A stretch of DNA of 64,000 nt, taken from positions 34,736 through 98,735 of the forward strand of contig JAPHTQ010000002.1 of NCBI GenBank assembly GCA_026196275.1. Reading direction: 5' to 3'. The DNA comes from Gammaproteobacteria bacterium (GTDB taxonomy: Bacteria > Pseudomonadota > Gammaproteobacteria > Thiohalomonadales > Thiohalomonadaceae). The position numbers were made by a program, and so were the translations under genes. Below are positions 8,359 through 18,886 of this stretch, in pieces; position 1 is the first letter of the stretch, and each line of letters begins with the position of its first letter. The notes under the pieces were generated by a model that saw only the letters and a program-made list of their open reading frames with translations, was not told the origin of the DNA and searched no databases.

Positions 8359-11300
8359 ATGCGATTGCGATCAAGATTTCTTCTGAGTTTCCTGCTGGTA
8401 GCTTTTCTGCCGCTATTGATCGTGGTCACGATCATCTTCCGCGAGGGCGAGGCCAATCTGCGCGAGCGGGTACTGGCCGATACTCGCATTATTGCCGAGG
8501 GCAAAGAGGCCGAGATACTGGAGTATCTTGTGGCCAAGAAATCGACCGCTGAACACTTCGCCTCGGATGGTCTGATCCGCGATCGCCTCTCCCTGCATGT
8601 GGCCAATGCGAAGGCGTCGCTCCAGTATGAAGACTCCCGTGTGTTGAGTGAGCACCTGGTTGATGCCAAGATGCCGCTCGACCGGGATCTGATCGCTATT
8701 CAGCTACTCGACCTGAGCGGACGAGTGATCGCCAGTACCGTTCGGGATGAGGTGGGTAGCACATCGGAGGCGGAACGGCCCTTCTTCCGGCAAGGAAGGG
8801 TTCGCACCTATGTACAGGACATGGTCTTCCACCAGCGTGATGAACACGACGCACATCGCCACTCGGTGGTGGTGATCGGCACCCCGGTGCGAGCGCGCAG
8901 CGTCGAGGGGGAGATCGTGGGAGTGCTTGCCAACCACTATGCGCTGCAAGGTTTGAGTGAGGTGCTTTCCGGTCTGCGCAGCCGTCAATTGGGGGCGCAG
9001 ACGGTGTTGCAGGATGTCGATAGTGATGTGCGGGTGGCACTGACCAATAATGAGGGGATACAGATCGCCCCGCTCATGGCCGATCAGTGGCCCGATCGCC
9101 GTGACGAGGAGCCTGTGGCCGGCTGTATCACCCGCCAGCGGGAGGTCACCGGCATGTGGTCCGGGCATGACGGAGAGATGCTGTGGGGGGCCTCCATGTG
9201 TATTCCCACCAACAGTGATGACCACTGGACTCTTCTGGTGACCCAGGATGAGCAGGCGGTGCTGGCCCCGATTCGAGAGATGCAACGGCAGGTGGCCGGT
9301 CTGGCGGGGATTCTGGCACTGGTGATTGCCCTCTTCGCCCTGTGGCGCGCCGGGGCCATCACCCGTCCCCTCGCCATTCTGGAAGGGGGGGTCAAGCGTA
9401 TCGCCGAGGGGGATCTGGAGCAGCAGATTGCGGTGGTTGCCGACGATGAATTGGGACAGCTGGCTACCACATTTAACACCATGACAAGGCGGTTAAAGCA
9501 GATCACCGCCTCCCGCGATGAGCTCAATCGGGAGATCGCCGAGCGCGAGCGTATCGAGCGGCAGTTGCTGGAGAGCCAGCGCAATCTGAAGCAGCTCAAC
9601 GAGGGGCTGGAGAAGCGCATTGCCGAACGCACCGCAGAGCTGCTGCGCTTTCGTACTGCGCTGGACCAGTCTGCCGACCTGATCTATCTGATTGACCCCG
9701 TGACGATGCGCTTTATCGACTATAACCGGGCGGTGGTTGATAGTCTCGGTTTTACGGAAGAGGAGCTGCACAACATGGGGCCCGATGAGATCTGTGGCCA
9801 GTGCCGTTCGGAGGAGGGGGTCTGTGGTTTTGTCAGCGCGCTGGAGCAGAATCTCTATGATCACACGCTGGAGGTGTGGCACCGGCGCAAGGATGGCAGC
9901 GAGTTTCCGGTCGAGATCACGATGTATGCGCTGGGGCCTCAACAGGACAATCTGGTGCTCGCCACGGCCCGCGATATCAGCGAGCGCAAACGGGTGGAAT
10001 CGAAGATGCGCATGCTCTCCGGGGCGATGGAGCAGTCGGCTGACCTGGTGTTGATGAGTGATGCGGAAGGGCGAATCGAGTATGTTAATCGCGCCTTTGA
10101 ACAGACCACCGGCTACAGTCGGGATGAGATGGTTGGCGAGAATCTGGGCATATTGCGCTCCGGCAGGATGAAGGATGAGTTCTACCGCAAGATGTGGCAG
10201 ACCCTGGATGGAGGCGAGCCGTTCTACGGCCTGTTTATCAACCGCCGCAAGAATGGCAGCCTCTACTACGAGGACAAAACCATCACCCCGGTCACCGGCA
10301 GTGACGGCCAGATACTCCATTTTATCTCCACCGGTAAAGATATCACCGACCTGATGGAGGCCGAGGAGCGGCTGCACCATCTGGCCACTCACGATCCGCT
10401 AACCGGCCTGCCTAATCGGGACTTGATGCTTGATCGCCTGCAGCAGAGCTTGGTGAACGCTGGACGCAACCAGAGCTTTATCAGTCTGGCGGTGCTCGAT
10501 ATTGATCGCTTCAAAAATATCAACGATTCACTGGGCCATGCCGCCGGGGACCTGGTACTGGAAGGGGTGGCGCAGCGTCTGCAGGCGAGCATACGTCCCG
10601 GGGATACTGTCGCCCGGATGAGCGGGGGCGAGTTTGCCATCCTGTTTGATAATCTGGCCAGAGGCGATGATGCCTGGACGGTCTCAGAGAAGCTGCAGGA
10701 GGTTTTCGTTGAGCCCTTTACCTTCCATCTGCAGGAGCTCTTCATCAGTGCCAGCATGGGGATTGTGCTCTATCCGGGGGATGGCGACAGTGCCGGGCAG
10801 CTTCTGAAAAATGGTGAGTCGGCGCTGTACCGCGCCAAGGAGCAGGGGCCGGGCAGCAGCTGCTTCTATACGGTCGATATGAACCGGCGGGCGCTGGAGC
10901 GGCTCAGTCTGGAGAACGACCTGCGTCGCGCCCTGGAGCGGGAGGAGTTTGTTCTCTACTACCAACCCCTGTTTGACTTGAAATCGGGTCTAATCACAGG
11001 AGCCGAGGCGCTGCTACGCTGGCAACATCCGGAACACGGTATGGTCTCGCCGATCGATTTTATCGATCTGCTGGAGGCGACCCGGCTGATTGTGCCGGTG
11101 GGAGAGTGGGTGCTTAAGACGGCATGTAGCCAATTCCAGCAGTGGCGCGAGAGTGGCCTGGAGATCGCCTATATCTCGGTCAACCTCTCACCAGCACAGT
11201 TCGCCGATCAGCGGCTTCTGGAACGTATTGAGAGGATCATTGACACTTACGATATGGGCAGCGGTGCGCTGCAACTGGAGATCACCGAGAGCACCCTGAT

Positions 11301-11673
11301 GCACCATATCGATCAGGCGAGCGTCATTCTTGATCAGATTCATGAGATGGGTGCAATGATCGCGATTGACGATTTTGGTACTGGTTACTCCTCCTTCAGC
11401 TATCTAACCCGTCTGCCGATCGATGCGCTGAAGATCGACCGCTCGTTTATTGTCAATATTCCCGGCCGGGATGAGGATGAGGAGGTTGTGCGAGTTGTCA
11501 TCGCGCTGGCCCACGCACTGAAAATGACAGTGGTGGCCGAAGGCGTTGAGAGTGAGCAGCAGCAGGCGCTTCTGGAGCAGTATCAGTGCGACGTACTCCA
11601 GGGATATTTCATCAGCCGCCCGATAGCTGCGGTTGAATTTGAACGCTTTGTTAAAAGCGGTGGCTATTCGTGA
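8359..11673 (+). CDS. Cache-HAMP-PAS-PAS-GGDEF-EAL signalling protein
   Basis: This is a 1104-aa inner-membrane c-di-GMP enzyme. An N-terminal membrane helix (about 5-26) is followed by a periplasmic Cache-like sensor (about 30-310), a second helix, HAMP (about 335-390), a short coiled coil, two PAS domains (about 428-545 and 560-670), GGDEF (about 680-835) and EAL (about 860-1100). The cyclase signature reads SGGEF at residues 755-759 instead of GGDEF, so cyclase activity is doubtful, although the RxxD inhibitory site (RPGD) is kept. The EAL domain has EAL at 883-885, DDFGTGYSS and AEGVES, as expected for an active phosphodiesterase. Net c-di-GMP hydrolysis is the likely output. The periplasmic signal is unknown. 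Confidence 0.93.
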   Translation: MRLRSRFLLSFLLVAFLPLLIVVTIIFREGEANLRERVLADTRIIAEGKEAEILEYLVAKKSTAEHFASDGLIRDRLSLHVANAKASLQYEDSRVLSEHLVDAKMPLDRDLIAIQLLDLSGRVIASTVRDEVGSTSEAERPFFRQGRVRTYVQDMVFHQRDEHDAHRHSVVVIGTPVRARSVEGEIVGVLANHYALQGLSEVLSGLRSRQLGAQTVLQDVDSDVRVALTNNEGIQIAPLMADQWPDRRDEEPVAGCITRQREVTGMWSGHDGEMLWGASMCIPTNSDDHWTLLVTQDEQAVLAPIREMQRQVAGLAGILALVIALFALWRAGAITRPLAILEGGVKRIAEGDLEQQIAVVADDELGQLATTFNTMTRRLKQITASRDELNREIAERERIERQLLESQRNLKQLNEGLEKRIAERTAELLRFRTALDQSADLIYLIDPVTMRFIDYNRAVVDSLGFTEEELHNMGPDEICGQCRSEEGVCGFVSALEQNLYDHTLEVWHRRKDGSEFPVEITMYALGPQQDNLVLATARDISERKRVESKMRMLSGAMEQSADLVLMSDAEGRIEYVNRAFEQTTGYSRDEMVGENLGILRSGRMKDEFYRKMWQTLDGGEPFYGLFINRRKNGSLYYEDKTITPVTGSDGQILHFISTGKDITDLMEAEERLHHLATHDPLTGLPNRDLMLDRLQQSLVNAGRNQSFISLAVLDIDRFKNINDSLGHAAGDLVLEGVAQRLQASIRPGDTVARMSGGEFAILFDNLARGDDAWTVSEKLQEVFVEPFTFHLQELFISASMGIVLYPGDGDSAGQLLKNGESALYRAKEQGPGSSCFYTVDMNRRALERLSLENDLRRALEREEFVLYYQPLFDLKSGLITGAEALLRWQHPEHGMVSPIDFIDLLEATRLIVPVGEWVLKTACSQFQQWRESGLEIAYISVNLSPAQFADQRLLERIERIIDTYDMGSGALQLEITESTLMHHIDQASVILDQIHEMGAMIAIDDFGTGYSSFSYLTRLPIDALKIDRSFIVNIPGRDEDEEVVRVVIALAHALKMTVVAEGVESEQQQALLEQYQCDVLQGYFISRPIAAVEFERFVKSGGYS

Positions 11674-11694
11674 CCATCAATGCGGTAACTTCCC

Positions 11695-11712
11695 GTCACC
11701 CCGGTGACTTTT
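11695..11712 (+). terminator. Possible weak intrinsic terminator
   Basis: A small hairpin (GTCAC, loop CCCG, GTGAC) followed by TTTT lies 22 bp after the stop of the GGDEF/EAL gene. The stem is short, so this is tentative. Confidence 0.35.
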
Positions 11713-11844
11713 GCATCGATCAAATCATGGCTACAAGGTTTGAAATGTCCATGCCAGCAGGCACTGTTCGCAATGACATTCTTCTTCAACGCGATTTCGC
11801 CTGACACAGACAGTCGGCAGGGTGACTGAGTGTAAAGAGGGCCC

Positions 11845-12759
11845 TCAGGCAGGGGCCTTGTCCAGCAGGAGCTCCATTAGCGCCTTTTGCGCATGCAGGC
11901 GGTTTTCCGCCTGGTCCCAGACGACGCTCTGCTTGCCGTCGATGACCGAGGCGCTGACCTCCTCGCCGCGGTGGGCGGGCAGGCAGTGCATGAAGATCGC
12001 ATCGTCATTGGCGCCGGCCATTACCGCGTCGTCGACCTCGTAGTCAGCAAAGGCCCGCTCGCGGATCTTCTGCTCCTCTTCCTGGCCCATGCTGGCCCAG
12101 ACATCGGTGGTGACCAGATCGGCGCCTGCTGCAGCCTCTTTGGGGTCGCGGATGATCTGCACGGTATCGCCCGCAGCAGCCACTATCTCGCTGTCCGGCT
12201 CGTAGCCCTCGGGACAGGCGATGTTGAGGGTGAAGCCGAACTGGCGAGCGGCGTTGATGTAGGAGTGGCACATGTTGTTGCCGTCGCCGATCCAGGCGAC
12301 GGTCCTGTCGGCGATCTCGCCGCGGTGCTCGACATAGGTCTGGACGTCTGCCAGCAACTGGCAGGGGTGATACATGTCGGTCAGGGCGTTGATCACCGGC
12401 ACCTGGGAGTGGGCGGCGAAGGTCTCGATCTTCTCGTGCTCGAAGGTGCGGATCATGATGATGTCGACCATGCGCGAGAGGACCCGTGCGGTATCCTCCA
12501 CCGGCTCGCCGCGGCCCAGCTGGGTATCGCGCGGTGAGAGGAAGATCGCGTGGCCGCCGAACTGCGCGGCACCGGCCTCAAAGGAGACACGGGTACGGGT
12601 CGAGGATTTCTCGAACACCATGCCCAGCACCTTGTTCTTCATCGGTTCGTAGATCTCGCCGCGCTTTTGCATCGCCTTCAGTTCGATGGCGCGCTGGACA
12701 AGGCGGTTCAGCTCTCCGCTGGAGAGATCCAACAGGGTCAGAAAGTGTCGTGGTTGCAT
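11845..12759 (-). CDS. argF: Ornithine carbamoyltransferase ArgF
   Basis: ArgF converts ornithine and carbamoyl phosphate to citrulline in arginine synthesis. It has the carbamoyl-phosphate loop [17 protein letters not shown], and the ornithine-binding [10 protein letters not shown] near the C terminus. I choose the second ATG (12759), giving 304 aa, the normal length. The GGAG six codons earlier is a plausible ribosome-binding site and family proteins begin near the [10 protein letters not shown] segment. The longer alternative starts at 12774, overlapping the argD stop as TGATG. It is transcribed after argD. A weak hairpin with CTCTTT surrounds the stop codon. Confidence 0.97.
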   Translation of the reverse strand: MQPRHFLTLLDLSSGELNRLVQRAIELKAMQKRGEIYEPMKNKVLGMVFEKSSTRTRVSFEAGAAQFGGHAIFLSPRDTQLGRGEPVEDTARVLSRMVDIIMIRTFEHEKIETFAAHSQVPVINALTDMYHPCQLLADVQTYVEHRGEIADRTVAWIGDGNNMCHSYINAARQFGFTLNIACPEGYEPDSEIVAAAGDTVQIIRDPKEAAAGADLVTTDVWASMGQEEEQKIRERAFADYEVDDAVMAGANDDAIFMHCLPAHRGEEVSASVIDGKQSVVWDQAENRLHAQKALMELLLDKAPA

Positions 12760-12773
12760 CACTGCGGGCTCCA

Positions 12774-13952
12774 TCAGTCCTGGGCTACAAACCCGGTGAT
12801 CAGTGCAATAACGCCTTCAACCAGATGGTCGGCATCCTCGTCGCTCATCACCAGCGGCGGCAGCAGGCGGATGGTGTTGCCGGCGGTGACGTTGATCAGC
12901 AGGCCGCGTTCCAGCGCTATACTTACCAGCTCACCGCATGGGCGATCCAGCTCGATGCCGATCAGCAGCCCCTGACCGCGAATATCGGTGATGTACTCCT
13001 GATCGCCCAGCGCCAGCTCGAATGCGGTGACCATGCGCAGCCCCAGCTCTTCGGCCCGTTCCGGCAGCTTTTCATTCTGCAGGGTGTCGAGCACGGCAAG
13101 GCCGGCGGCGCAGGCCAGCGGATTACCGCCGAAGGTGGAGCCGTGATTGCCAGGCTGGAACAGCTCTGCCGCTTCGCCACTGGCCATACAGGCACCGATG
13201 GGCATGCCGTTGCCGAGCCCCTTGGCCACGGTCATCACATCGGGGGAAACCTCCTCGTGGTGATGGGCGAACATGCGCCCGGTGCGGCCCATGCCGGTCT
13301 GGATCTCATCCAGCATCAGCAGCCAGCCATGTTTGTCGCACAGCACGCGCAGGGCACTGAGGTACTTCTCCTGCGGCACGCGTACACCGCCCTCGCCCTG
13401 TAGCGGCTCAACCAGCACGGCGACCACCTCCGGGTGGTGTTTGCCTACATTCTCCACCGCCTCCAGGTCGTCATAGGGTACGCGCAGGAAACCCTTGACC
13501 AGCGGCTCGAAGCCGGCCTGTACCTTGCGGTTGCCGGTGGCGCTCAGGGTGGCCAGGGTGCGGCCATGGAAACTGTTCTCCATCACCACAATGGTGGGGG
13601 TGTCGATACCTTTCTTATGACCGTAGAGTCGTGCCAGCTTGATCGCGGCCTCATTGGCCTCGGCCCCGGAGTTGCAGAAGAATACGCGATCCATACCGGC
13701 GGCGGCGGTGAGCTTGTCACCCAGCGCCTGCTGGTTGGCGATGCCGTAGAGGTTAGCGGTATGTACCAGCTTGCCGGCCTGTTCGCAAAGGGCCTGGGTT
13801 ACCGCCGGATGGGCGTGTCCCAGATTACAGACGGCAATACCGCTGACCGCATCCAGGTACTTGTTGCCGTTGGTGTCCCACAGCCAGCAACCGCTACCTT
13901 TTTCGAAGGTTACCGGTAGGCGTGCATAGGTGCTCATCAATGAGTTCGACAT
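12774..13952 (-). CDS. argD: Acetylornithine aminotransferase ArgD
   Basis: This is a PLP-dependent class III aminotransferase acting on N-acetylornithine (and often succinyl-diaminopimelate). It shows [17 protein letters not shown], the [13 protein letters not shown] segment, [12 protein letters not shown], and the PLP lysine in [13 protein letters not shown]. The start at 13952 gives 392 aa and places [10 protein letters not shown] at the N terminus as in homologues. An upstream ATG at 13988 would add 12 unlikely residues. It is followed directly by argF, forming an arginine gene pair. argG lies separately at 59118. Confidence 0.97.
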   Translation of the reverse strand: MSNSLMSTYARLPVTFEKGSGCWLWDTNGNKYLDAVSGIAVCNLGHAHPAVTQALCEQAGKLVHTANLYGIANQQALGDKLTAAAGMDRVFFCNSGAEANEAAIKLARLYGHKKGIDTPTIVVMENSFHGRTLATLSATGNRKVQAGFEPLVKGFLRVPYDDLEAVENVGKHHPEVVAVLVEPLQGEGGVRVPQEKYLSALRVLCDKHGWLLMLDEIQTGMGRTGRMFAHHHEEVSPDVMTVAKGLGNGMPIGACMASGEAAELFQPGNHGSTFGGNPLACAAGLAVLDTLQNEKLPERAEELGLRMVTAFELALGDQEYITDIRGQGLLIGIELDRPCGELVSIALERGLLINVTAGNTIRLLPPLVMSDEDADHLVEGVIALITGFVAQD

Positions 13953-13976
13953 AGGCGTGTCACAAAATTCTTCGGG

Positions 13977-14016
13977 CCAAAAAAACAAAAATGGCAGTCC
14001 CCAATGAGACTGCCAT
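13977..14016 (-). terminator. Intrinsic terminator between sodB and argD
   Basis: On the minus strand a perfect 9-bp stem (ATGGCAGTC with GACTGCCAT, 8-base loop) is followed by TTTTTGTTTTTTT. This is a textbook rho-independent terminator. It ends transcription coming from sodB, or it could act as an attenuator ahead of argD, whose start is only about 25 bp further on. Confidence 0.85.
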
Positions 14017-14094
14017 CTCCATAGAACGAATAATTTTACTCCCGCTCGGCCGACTAGGCAAATAGCCCGGCAGACCCGTTCAGACCGGGAGATC

Positions 14095-14116
14095 GGGGTA
14101 CGCCCGTGCGTACCCC
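14095..14116 (-). other. Perfect 8-bp hairpin after sodB
   Basis: GGGGTACG and CGTACCCC flank a 6-base loop, 12 bp downstream of the sodB stop. There is no T-run, so it is more likely an mRNA-end-stabilising stem than a terminator on its own. Confidence 0.45.
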
Positions 14117-14128
14117 TGGCTGGGGCGA

Positions 14129-14713
14129 TTAGCCGGCGAAGTTCTTCGCGGCGAAGTCCCAGTTAACCAGGTTCCAGAACGCCTCGACGTACTTCGGCCG
14201 GGCATTGCGGTAGTCGATGTAGTAGGCGTGCTCCCACACATCGCAGGTCAGCAGCGGGGTCTTACCGTCGGTCAGCGGGCAACCGGCGTTGGAGGTGTTT
14301 ACGATCTCCACCGAGCCGTCGCTGTTCTTCACCAGCCAGGTCCAGCCGGAGCCGAAGTTGGTGGCGGCGGAGGTGCTGAACTTCTCCTTGAACTCAGCGA
14401 AGGAGCCGAAGGCCTTGTTGATGGCGTTGGCCAGATCGCCGGTCGGCTCGCTGCCGCCATTGGGGCTCAGGCAGTTCCAGTAGAAGGTGTGGTTCCAGAT
14501 CTGGGCGGCGTTATTGAACACGCCGCCGGCCGGGGCGCTGGTGATGATCTCTTCCAGGCTCTTGCCCTCGAACTCGGTGCCCGGCACCAGGTTGTTCAGG
14601 TTGGTGACGTAGGTGTTGTGGTGCTTGCCGTGGTGGTACTCCAGGGTCTCGGCAGAGATATGGGGTTCCAGTGCGTTCTTCTCGTATGGCAGGTTCGGCA
14701 GTTCGAAGCTCAT
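14129..14713 (-). CDS. sodB: Iron superoxide dismutase SodB
   Basis: SodB dismutes superoxide in the cytoplasm. It is 194 aa with the metal-ligand regions [22 protein letters not shown] and [13 protein letters not shown]. The Fe/Mn family assignment is certain. The iron form is suggested by SFELPNLPY at the start and [12 protein letters not shown] good AAGGAGTAATAGC ribosome-binding site precedes ATG. It is monocistronic and lies just downstream of the hvf-msrPQ block on the same strand but with its own promoter region. Confidence 0.96.
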   Translation of the reverse strand: MSFELPNLPYEKNALEPHISAETLEYHHGKHHNTYVTNLNNLVPGTEFEGKSLEEIITSAPAGGVFNNAAQIWNHTFYWNCLSPNGGSEPTGDLANAINKAFGSFAEFKEKFSTSAATNFGSGWTWLVKNSDGSVEIVNTSNAGCPLTDGKTPLLTCDVWEHAYYIDYRNARPKYVEAFWNLVNWDFAAKNFAG

Positions 14714-14844
14714 GCTATTACTCCTTGTTCTTCAATGGGTTGAGTCCGAAAATGGTGCGTTCTCGAAGCTGTTTGTCACAGACAGTTGTTGTCTGGTCGT
14801 GATTTAAACGGAAAGGACCGCATGCTGCGCGGCCCAATACCCTA

Positions 14845-14873
14845 GATATTTTGTAAAGAATACAAATTTTCAA
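14845..14873 (-). promoter_or_regulatory. Possible sodB promoter
   Basis: On the minus strand TTGAAA (14873-14868) is followed 16-19 bases later by AT-rich hexamers (AAATAT or TATCTA). A 15-bp imperfect palindrome, TTGTATTCTTTACAA (14865-14851), sits between them and could be an operator. It is pattern-based only. Confidence 0.35.
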
Positions 14874-14915
14874 GGGGTATGTATAGCATCACCTCATTTG
14901 TAGGTGCTCGCGGGC

Positions 14916-15530
14916 TTAATTCAAGGTGTTACGCCGAAGTTTAACGAAACGGCGTGGCGGCCGCTGGAACGAAGGCAGGCGCAGCAGCAGCAGGACGAGC
15001 AGGATGGTGGCATAGATCAGCGGCTCGCGCGTGTCGGCCTTGACCAGCATGTAGTAGTGCAGCACTCCGCCGATGGCGATGGGGTAGACCAGGCGGTGCA
15101 GCCGCTGCCAGTTCTTGCCTAGACGGCGCATCATGCCGCTGGTGGAGGTGACCGCCAGCGGGATCAGCATGAGGAAGCTCACCATCCCTACGGTGATGTA
15201 GGGGCGTTTGAGGATATCCTCCCAAATTCCGGGCCAGTAGAAGAACTGGTCCAGCACGATGTAGCCGGCCAGGTGCAGCGTGGTGTAGAGGAAGGCGTAG
15301 AGCCCCAGCATGCGGCGAAAACGCATCGGCCAGCGCCAGCCGGTCAGTTTCCGCAATGGCGTCACCGCCAGGGTCAGCAGCAGAAAGCGCAGGGCCCAGT
15401 CGCCGAGGCTACGGGTGACGGTCTCGATGGGGTTGACCCCGAGGTGGCCGGTGAGCGCTGCGTAGACCAGCCACGCCAGCGGGGCGAGGGCAAGGGTGAA
15501 GACCAGAGGTTTGATGAGTTTTGGGGGCAC
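14916..15530 (-). CDS. msrQ: Haem-binding membrane subunit MsrQ
   Basis: This is a 204-aa inner-membrane b-type cytochrome (YedZ/ferric-reductase-like family) with about six hydrophobic helices and conserved haem histidines (TTLHLAGY, RLHRLVYP, LHYYML). It passes electrons from the quinone pool or a flavin reductase to the periplasmic reductase MsrP, encoded 132 bp upstream. The gap between the two contains a repeat of AAGTTCAAGG words rather than a gene, so they are probably still co-transcribed. The start codon at 15530 is accepted from the family N terminus. Confidence 0.93.
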   Translation of the reverse strand: MPPKLIKPLVFTLALAPLAWLVYAALTGHLGVNPIETVTRSLGDWALRFLLLTLAVTPLRKLTGWRWPMRFRRMLGLYAFLYTTLHLAGYIVLDQFFYWPGIWEDILKRPYITVGMVSFLMLIPLAVTSTSGMMRRLGKNWQRLHRLVYPIAIGGVLHYYMLVKADTREPLIYATILLVLLLLRLPSFQRPPRRFVKLRRNTLN

Positions 15531-15533
15531 GGT

Positions 15534-15662
15534 CTCAAGTTCAAGGTTTAAGGTTTAAAGTTCAAGGTTCAAAGTGGCTCGGTGGTTCATGCACGAGTCA
15601 TGTGGCGAAGAATGTTCACGGGCTTGAGGCGCTCTTTGAACCTTAAACCTGCAACTTTGAGC
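15534..15662. repeat. Inverted repeat of TTCAAGG/TTTAAGG words
   Basis: The msrP-msrQ spacer carries a left arm (15534-15575) of repeated CAAGTTCAAGGTTTAAGG-type words and a right arm (about 15633-15662) containing TTTGAACCTTAAACC, its approximate reverse complement. A hairpin of about 30-bp arms can form. It is unrelated in sequence to the CACAGAG family. Confidence 0.6.
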
Positions 15663-16625
<963 letters not shown>

Positions 16626-16644
16626 GGCATCACCTTCTGTGCGG

Positions 16645-17241
16645 CTATTGCGGCATGAAGCGGCGGCGGAGCCAGTGATCGATACTGGCATAGCGGCCGG
16701 CGCCGATGAAGAAGAGAGTTAGTAACATAATGAAGTAGGTGGCGGCGAATTCAATGCCGTTGTTCAGCACCACGAAGCTACCGTTCTCGGTGAGCCAGTC
16801 GTAGTGCCCGTATTCACGCATGATCTCCTTCGCCTTGTCGAGACGTTCGATGGCGCCGACTGTGCGCTCGTTGGCGAACAGGCTGCCGGCCCCTTCTGCG
16901 ATCGCCAGCCAGCCGTTCTGCCAGTGAACCGTCACCGCGGCCACCACCATGGTGAACATCAGCGGGATGGAGATGTAGCGCACGGCAAAACCGAACAGCA
17001 GGAACACGGCGCCGAAGGTTTCGGTCAGTGCCGCCAGCCACGCCATCAGGGCCGGAAAAGGCAGGCCCAGTCCCCAATCGGGGTTGCCGAACCAGGTGAT
17101 GGTGCTCTCCATAGCGGCCAGCTTTTTTGTCCCCGCCATCCAGAAGATGGGCACGAGGTAGAGCCGCAGCGCGAGCGGGGCGAGAAAATCGAACTTGCGT
17201 GTCTGCTCGAACAGTTGATGGATTTTGATGAACATGTTCAT
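16645..17241 (-). CDS. hvfX: DoxX-family membrane protein, HvfX-like
   Basis: This is a 198-aa integral membrane protein of the DoxX family. Hydrophobic segments are at about residues 20-40, 65-90, 95-112 and 160-180. DoxX proteins are the usual fourth member of MNIO RiPP (bufferin/Hvf) operons, where they are thought to sit in the membrane and help the redox or export step, with no settled function. AGGAG lies 9 bases before ATG (17241). The reading frame stays open upstream, but that portion overlaps hvfC and has no homology. It follows hvfC by 16 bp. Confidence 0.88.
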   Translation of the reverse strand: MNMFIKIHQLFEQTRKFDFLAPLALRLYLVPIFWMAGTKKLAAMESTITWFGNPDWGLGLPFPALMAWLAALTETFGAVFLLFGFAVRYISIPLMFTMVVAAVTVHWQNGWLAIAEGAGSLFANERTVGAIERLDKAKEIMREYGHYDWLTENGSFVVLNNGIEFAATYFIMLLTLFFIGAGRYASIDHWLRRRFMPQ

Positions 17242-17257
17242 GGCTCTGCGCTCCTGG

Positions 17258-18040
17258 TCATTTTCGGCTGCCAAGAATGATGTCTCTGCTGTGCAGCTCC
17301 TGCAGAATCTCCAGCCCGCCGGATAACACGGTATCGGGATTCGGATGCTGCATCGCCTGAGCCATCCCGCGCAGCAGGTGCTCGCCGCTCTTGTCATGGT
17401 TCTGCTGCAACGAGTGCAGCAGCTGTGCGGTGACCGGGTTGAGCTCCATGAAACCGACCCGGTCCTTCCGGTCACGATAGACCAGGAGGTGTGTTGCCTC
17501 GTCAGTGGGCTGTTGCGGAATGAAATCCGGGCCAATGCAGTGGACCGGGTAACGGTAGCTGCATAGCCAGATCAGTGGCGAGAGTACCGGAATACCGGTT
17601 AGCAGCGAGCTGTTGTGCTCGACGGACTCCTCGTCGATCACCTCTTCGCTGATACTCAAGGCCAGTTCCGCCCACTCGTAATGGGCCAGCTCCAGCATAA
17701 AGGGTAGGTCATCTTCCCTTGGTGCGCGGCCCTGTTCCAGGTAGTGAAGAAATTCGCGCGGCATCTCGGGGAACAGCGGTGTTGTTGCCCGGTGCTCGAT
17801 GAGGAACTCGCGCATCAGGGCGTGCCACTTTTCATCAGGAGTGATTTTTCTCAGCACCGGAAAGGCGTTGCTCAGAAACTCCTCGATGTTGTTGTAGAAC
17901 AGCTCCTGATAGACCGCCATGCGCCGTGGCTCGACATCTTTCGGTACAGCGGCATTGGCCGGATCGCGAATGGCACCGGCAAAGGCGAACTGGGTCTGCA
18001 TGAAGGCAGCTATCTCAGGCTTGCTGTTGGCGGCGTGCAT
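17258..18040 (-). CDS. hvfC: HvfC/BufC-type RiPP recognition protein (DUF2063)
   Basis: This is a 260-aa cytoplasmic protein. The N-terminal DUF2063 part (about 5-95) includes FMQTQFAFAGAIRDP and the RMAVYQELFYNNI segment. A C-terminal winged or saddle-shaped half follows. In characterised systems this protein partners the MNIO enzyme and binds the precursor's leader. The start ATG at 18040 has GGAG 9 bases upstream inside the 3' end of hvfB. A GTG at 18049 is the alternative. The overlap with hvfB is 26 bp, so the two are translationally coupled, as expected for a fixed-ratio complex. Confidence 0.9.
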   Translation of the reverse strand: MHAANSKPEIAAFMQTQFAFAGAIRDPANAAVPKDVEPRRMAVYQELFYNNIEEFLSNAFPVLRKITPDEKWHALMREFLIEHRATTPLFPEMPREFLHYLEQGRAPREDDLPFMLELAHYEWAELALSISEEVIDEESVEHNSSLLTGIPVLSPLIWLCSYRYPVHCIGPDFIPQQPTDEATHLLVYRDRKDRVGFMELNPVTAQLLHSLQQNHDKSGEHLLRGMAQAMQHPNPDTVLSGGLEILQELHSRDIILGSRK

Positions 18041-18872
18041 GACGGTCACTCCATTTGTGCTGGTAGTCTCGGATCATCTCCACCTCCTGCAGCAGCTCGG
18101 CCAGCGGCGGAAGATTGAAGTCGCGCTCGAGCAGGGTCGGCTTGTTGCCGAACTGCGCATAGGTCTTCTCCAGCAGCTGCCACACCGGTTCGATCACCGT
18201 GGCACCGTGGGTGTCGATGATAAGGTCCTCCTCCTCGACATAGTGACCGGCGACATGAAGATAGGCGATGCGCTCGCCCGGGATCTGTTTCAGGAATGCT
18301 TCGGCGTCGTAGCCGTGGTTGATACTGTTGACATAGATATTGTTCACATCCAGCAGCAGCTCACAGTCGGCCTCGTCAATGACGGCCTTGAGAAAATCGA
18401 TCTCCTCCATCTCCTTGCCGGGGGCAGCGTAGTAGGAGACGTTTTCGATGATCAGGCGCTGCTCCAGAATATCCTGGGTGCGGCGGATACGTGCGGCAAC
18501 ATGGTGCACCGCCTCCTCGCTAAAGGGGATCGGCATCAGGTCGTACAGCTGCCCCGTGTCGCTGCAGTAGCTCAGGTGCTCGCTGTAGAGCGTGATTTCA
18601 TGCTCGCGCATGAAGCGCTTGAGCCGTTGCAGAAAGGTCTCGTCCAGGGGAGCGGGACCGCCAATGGAGAGTGACAGGCCGTGCAGGACGAACGGATACT
18701 GCTCGGTGAAGCGGCGGAACTGTTTTCCCAGCGCGCCGCCGAGCCCCATCCAGTTCTCCGGCGCCACCTCCATGAAGTCCACGTTGTGCGGCGGTTGCTC
18801 GGTGAGCGGACCCAGCAGGGTCCGCCGCAGACCGAGACCGGCGCCATGGATTGCGTGAGTACGGTTGTCCAT
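18015..18872 (-). CDS. hvfB: Multinuclear non-haem iron oxidase HvfB/BufB (DUF692)
   Basis: This is a 285-aa TIM-barrel MNIO enzyme. Relatives oxidise cysteines of a precursor peptide into oxazolone/thioamide or thiooxazole groups that bind copper. Metal-ligand candidates are all present: H64 (VLHGLS), E98 (YSEHLS), E143/N144 (IIENVS), D175/N178 (LLDVNN), H186 (SINHG), H206 and H210 (LHVAGH), D220/H222 (DTHG) and E249 (LLERD). GGAGG lies 6-7 bases before ATG. It starts 14 bp after hvfA and overlaps hvfC. The family call is firm. The exact chemistry is inferred from the neighbouring precursor. Confidence 0.95.
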   Translation of the reverse strand: MDNRTHAIHGAGLGLRRTLLGPLTEQPPHNVDFMEVAPENWMGLGGALGKQFRRFTEQYPFVLHGLSLSIGGPAPLDETFLQRLKRFMREHEITLYSEHLSYCSDTGQLYDLMPIPFSEEAVHHVAARIRRTQDILEQRLIIENVSYYAAPGKEMEEIDFLKAVIDEADCELLLDVNNIYVNSINHGYDAEAFLKQIPGERIAYLHVAGHYVEEEDLIIDTHGATVIEPVWQLLEKTYAQFGNKPTLLERDFNLPPLAELLQEVEMIRDYQHKWSDRHARRQQQA

Positions 18873-18886
18873 GGTGCGCCTCCGGA

